DNA of 6,781 bases, taken from positions 1-6,781 of the forward strand of contig CAYOVG010000368.1 in NCBI GenBank assembly GCA_964407285.1, given 5' to 3'. The notes under the pieces are model-generated. The model worked only from the letters and a program-made list of their open reading frames with translations. It was not told the DNA's origin and did not search any database. Of this stretch, positions 6,655 through 6,781 are shown piece by piece. Within the stretch, counting starts at the first letter, position 1; the number at the start of each line of letters is the position of its first letter. The stretch comes from CAYOVG01 sp964407285. GTDB lineage: Bacteria; Desulfobacterota; Syntrophobacteria; Syntrophobacterales; Syntrophobacteraceae. The position numbers and the translations under genes were made by a program.

Positions 6655-6781
6655 TCAGTGCAGGGGAATTTGGAAGAGTACCTGTGTATCTTTCTCAATC
6701 CGAGATTCCAGGTGAAAGCTTGCTTTGTAGAGGTCCACAATTTTTTAGACACCGATGGGATTTAATTAGGCGGCCCTATCG
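6655..6781 (-). pseudogene. 3' remnant of a histidine-kinase-like ATPase domain (runs off window, interrupted)
   Basis: The last in-frame codons before the TGA at 6655-6657 read KIVDLYKASFHLESRIEK followed by DTQVLFQIPLH. This closely resembles the end of HATPase_c domains, where a helix (KKIVDLHGG-like), a strand pair and a final strand ending in IPL are typical. Upstream, this frame is closed by TAA at 6745-6747 and 6766-6768. Shifting frame at the A6 run (6741-6746, minus strand) gives IPSVSKK directly before IVDLY, which fits the family better, but that frame also meets a TAA at 6762-6764. The third frame has a TAG at 6776-6778. The gene is therefore a truncated or decayed kinase end, or it contains sequence errors near the window edge. 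Its position 48 bp before the NarL-type regulator fits a former kinase-regulator operon. Confidence 0.5.

Overview
The window carries five intact protein-coding genes, all on the minus strand, plus the 3' remnant of a sixth gene at the right edge. Two stretches of decayed coding or repeat DNA lie between them. Gene content suggests a Gram-negative deltaproteobacterium (Desulfobacterota, perhaps a Desulfobacterales or Syntrophobacterales relative). This rests on three things: moderate-to-high GC with GC-rich third codon positions; a small STAS-like protein of a kind I associate from memory with sulfate-reducing deltaproteobacteria; and an intergenic repeat whose core I also associate with such genomes. 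The assignment is inference, because no rRNA or other marker gene is present.

Layout in the direction of transcription, right to left. At 6655-6781 lie the last codons of a histidine-kinase-like ATPase domain, interrupted by stops. At 5932-6606 is a complete NarL/FixJ-type response regulator. The region 5423-5931 has no intact gene: it holds a partial copy of an inverted-repeat element (5711-5768) and what looks like a frameshifted remnant gene (about 5413-5674) whose last codons overlap the next gene's start. At 4937-5422 is a stand-alone receiver protein whose phosphoacceptor aspartate is replaced by glutamate. It is tightly coupled to a 100-residue STAS-like protein (4624-4926). After a 172-bp gap comes a soluble NarX/DegS-type (HisKA_3) histidine kinase (3432-4451). 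A second, longer copy of the repeat element (3265-3420) lies directly behind it. Last is a large UPF0182-family membrane protein (185-3052), followed by a small hairpin.

How the genes may work together: the cytoplasmic kinase is of the class that normally phosphorylates NarL-type regulators, and the only NarL-type regulator here is at 5932-6606, so the two are plausible partners. The receiver/STAS pair sits between them. Because the receiver has Glu at the acceptor position and the STAS-like protein lacks the usual phosphorylatable Ser, this pair may work by constitutive protein-protein contact rather than phosphotransfer. The UPF0182 protein has no known biochemical role, and its link to the signalling genes is only positional.

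The most notable observations are the D-to-E receiver coupled to a serine-less STAS-like protein, the MITE-like repeat seen as two complementary partial copies, the frameshifted gene overlapping the receiver start, and the broken kinase end at the right edge.
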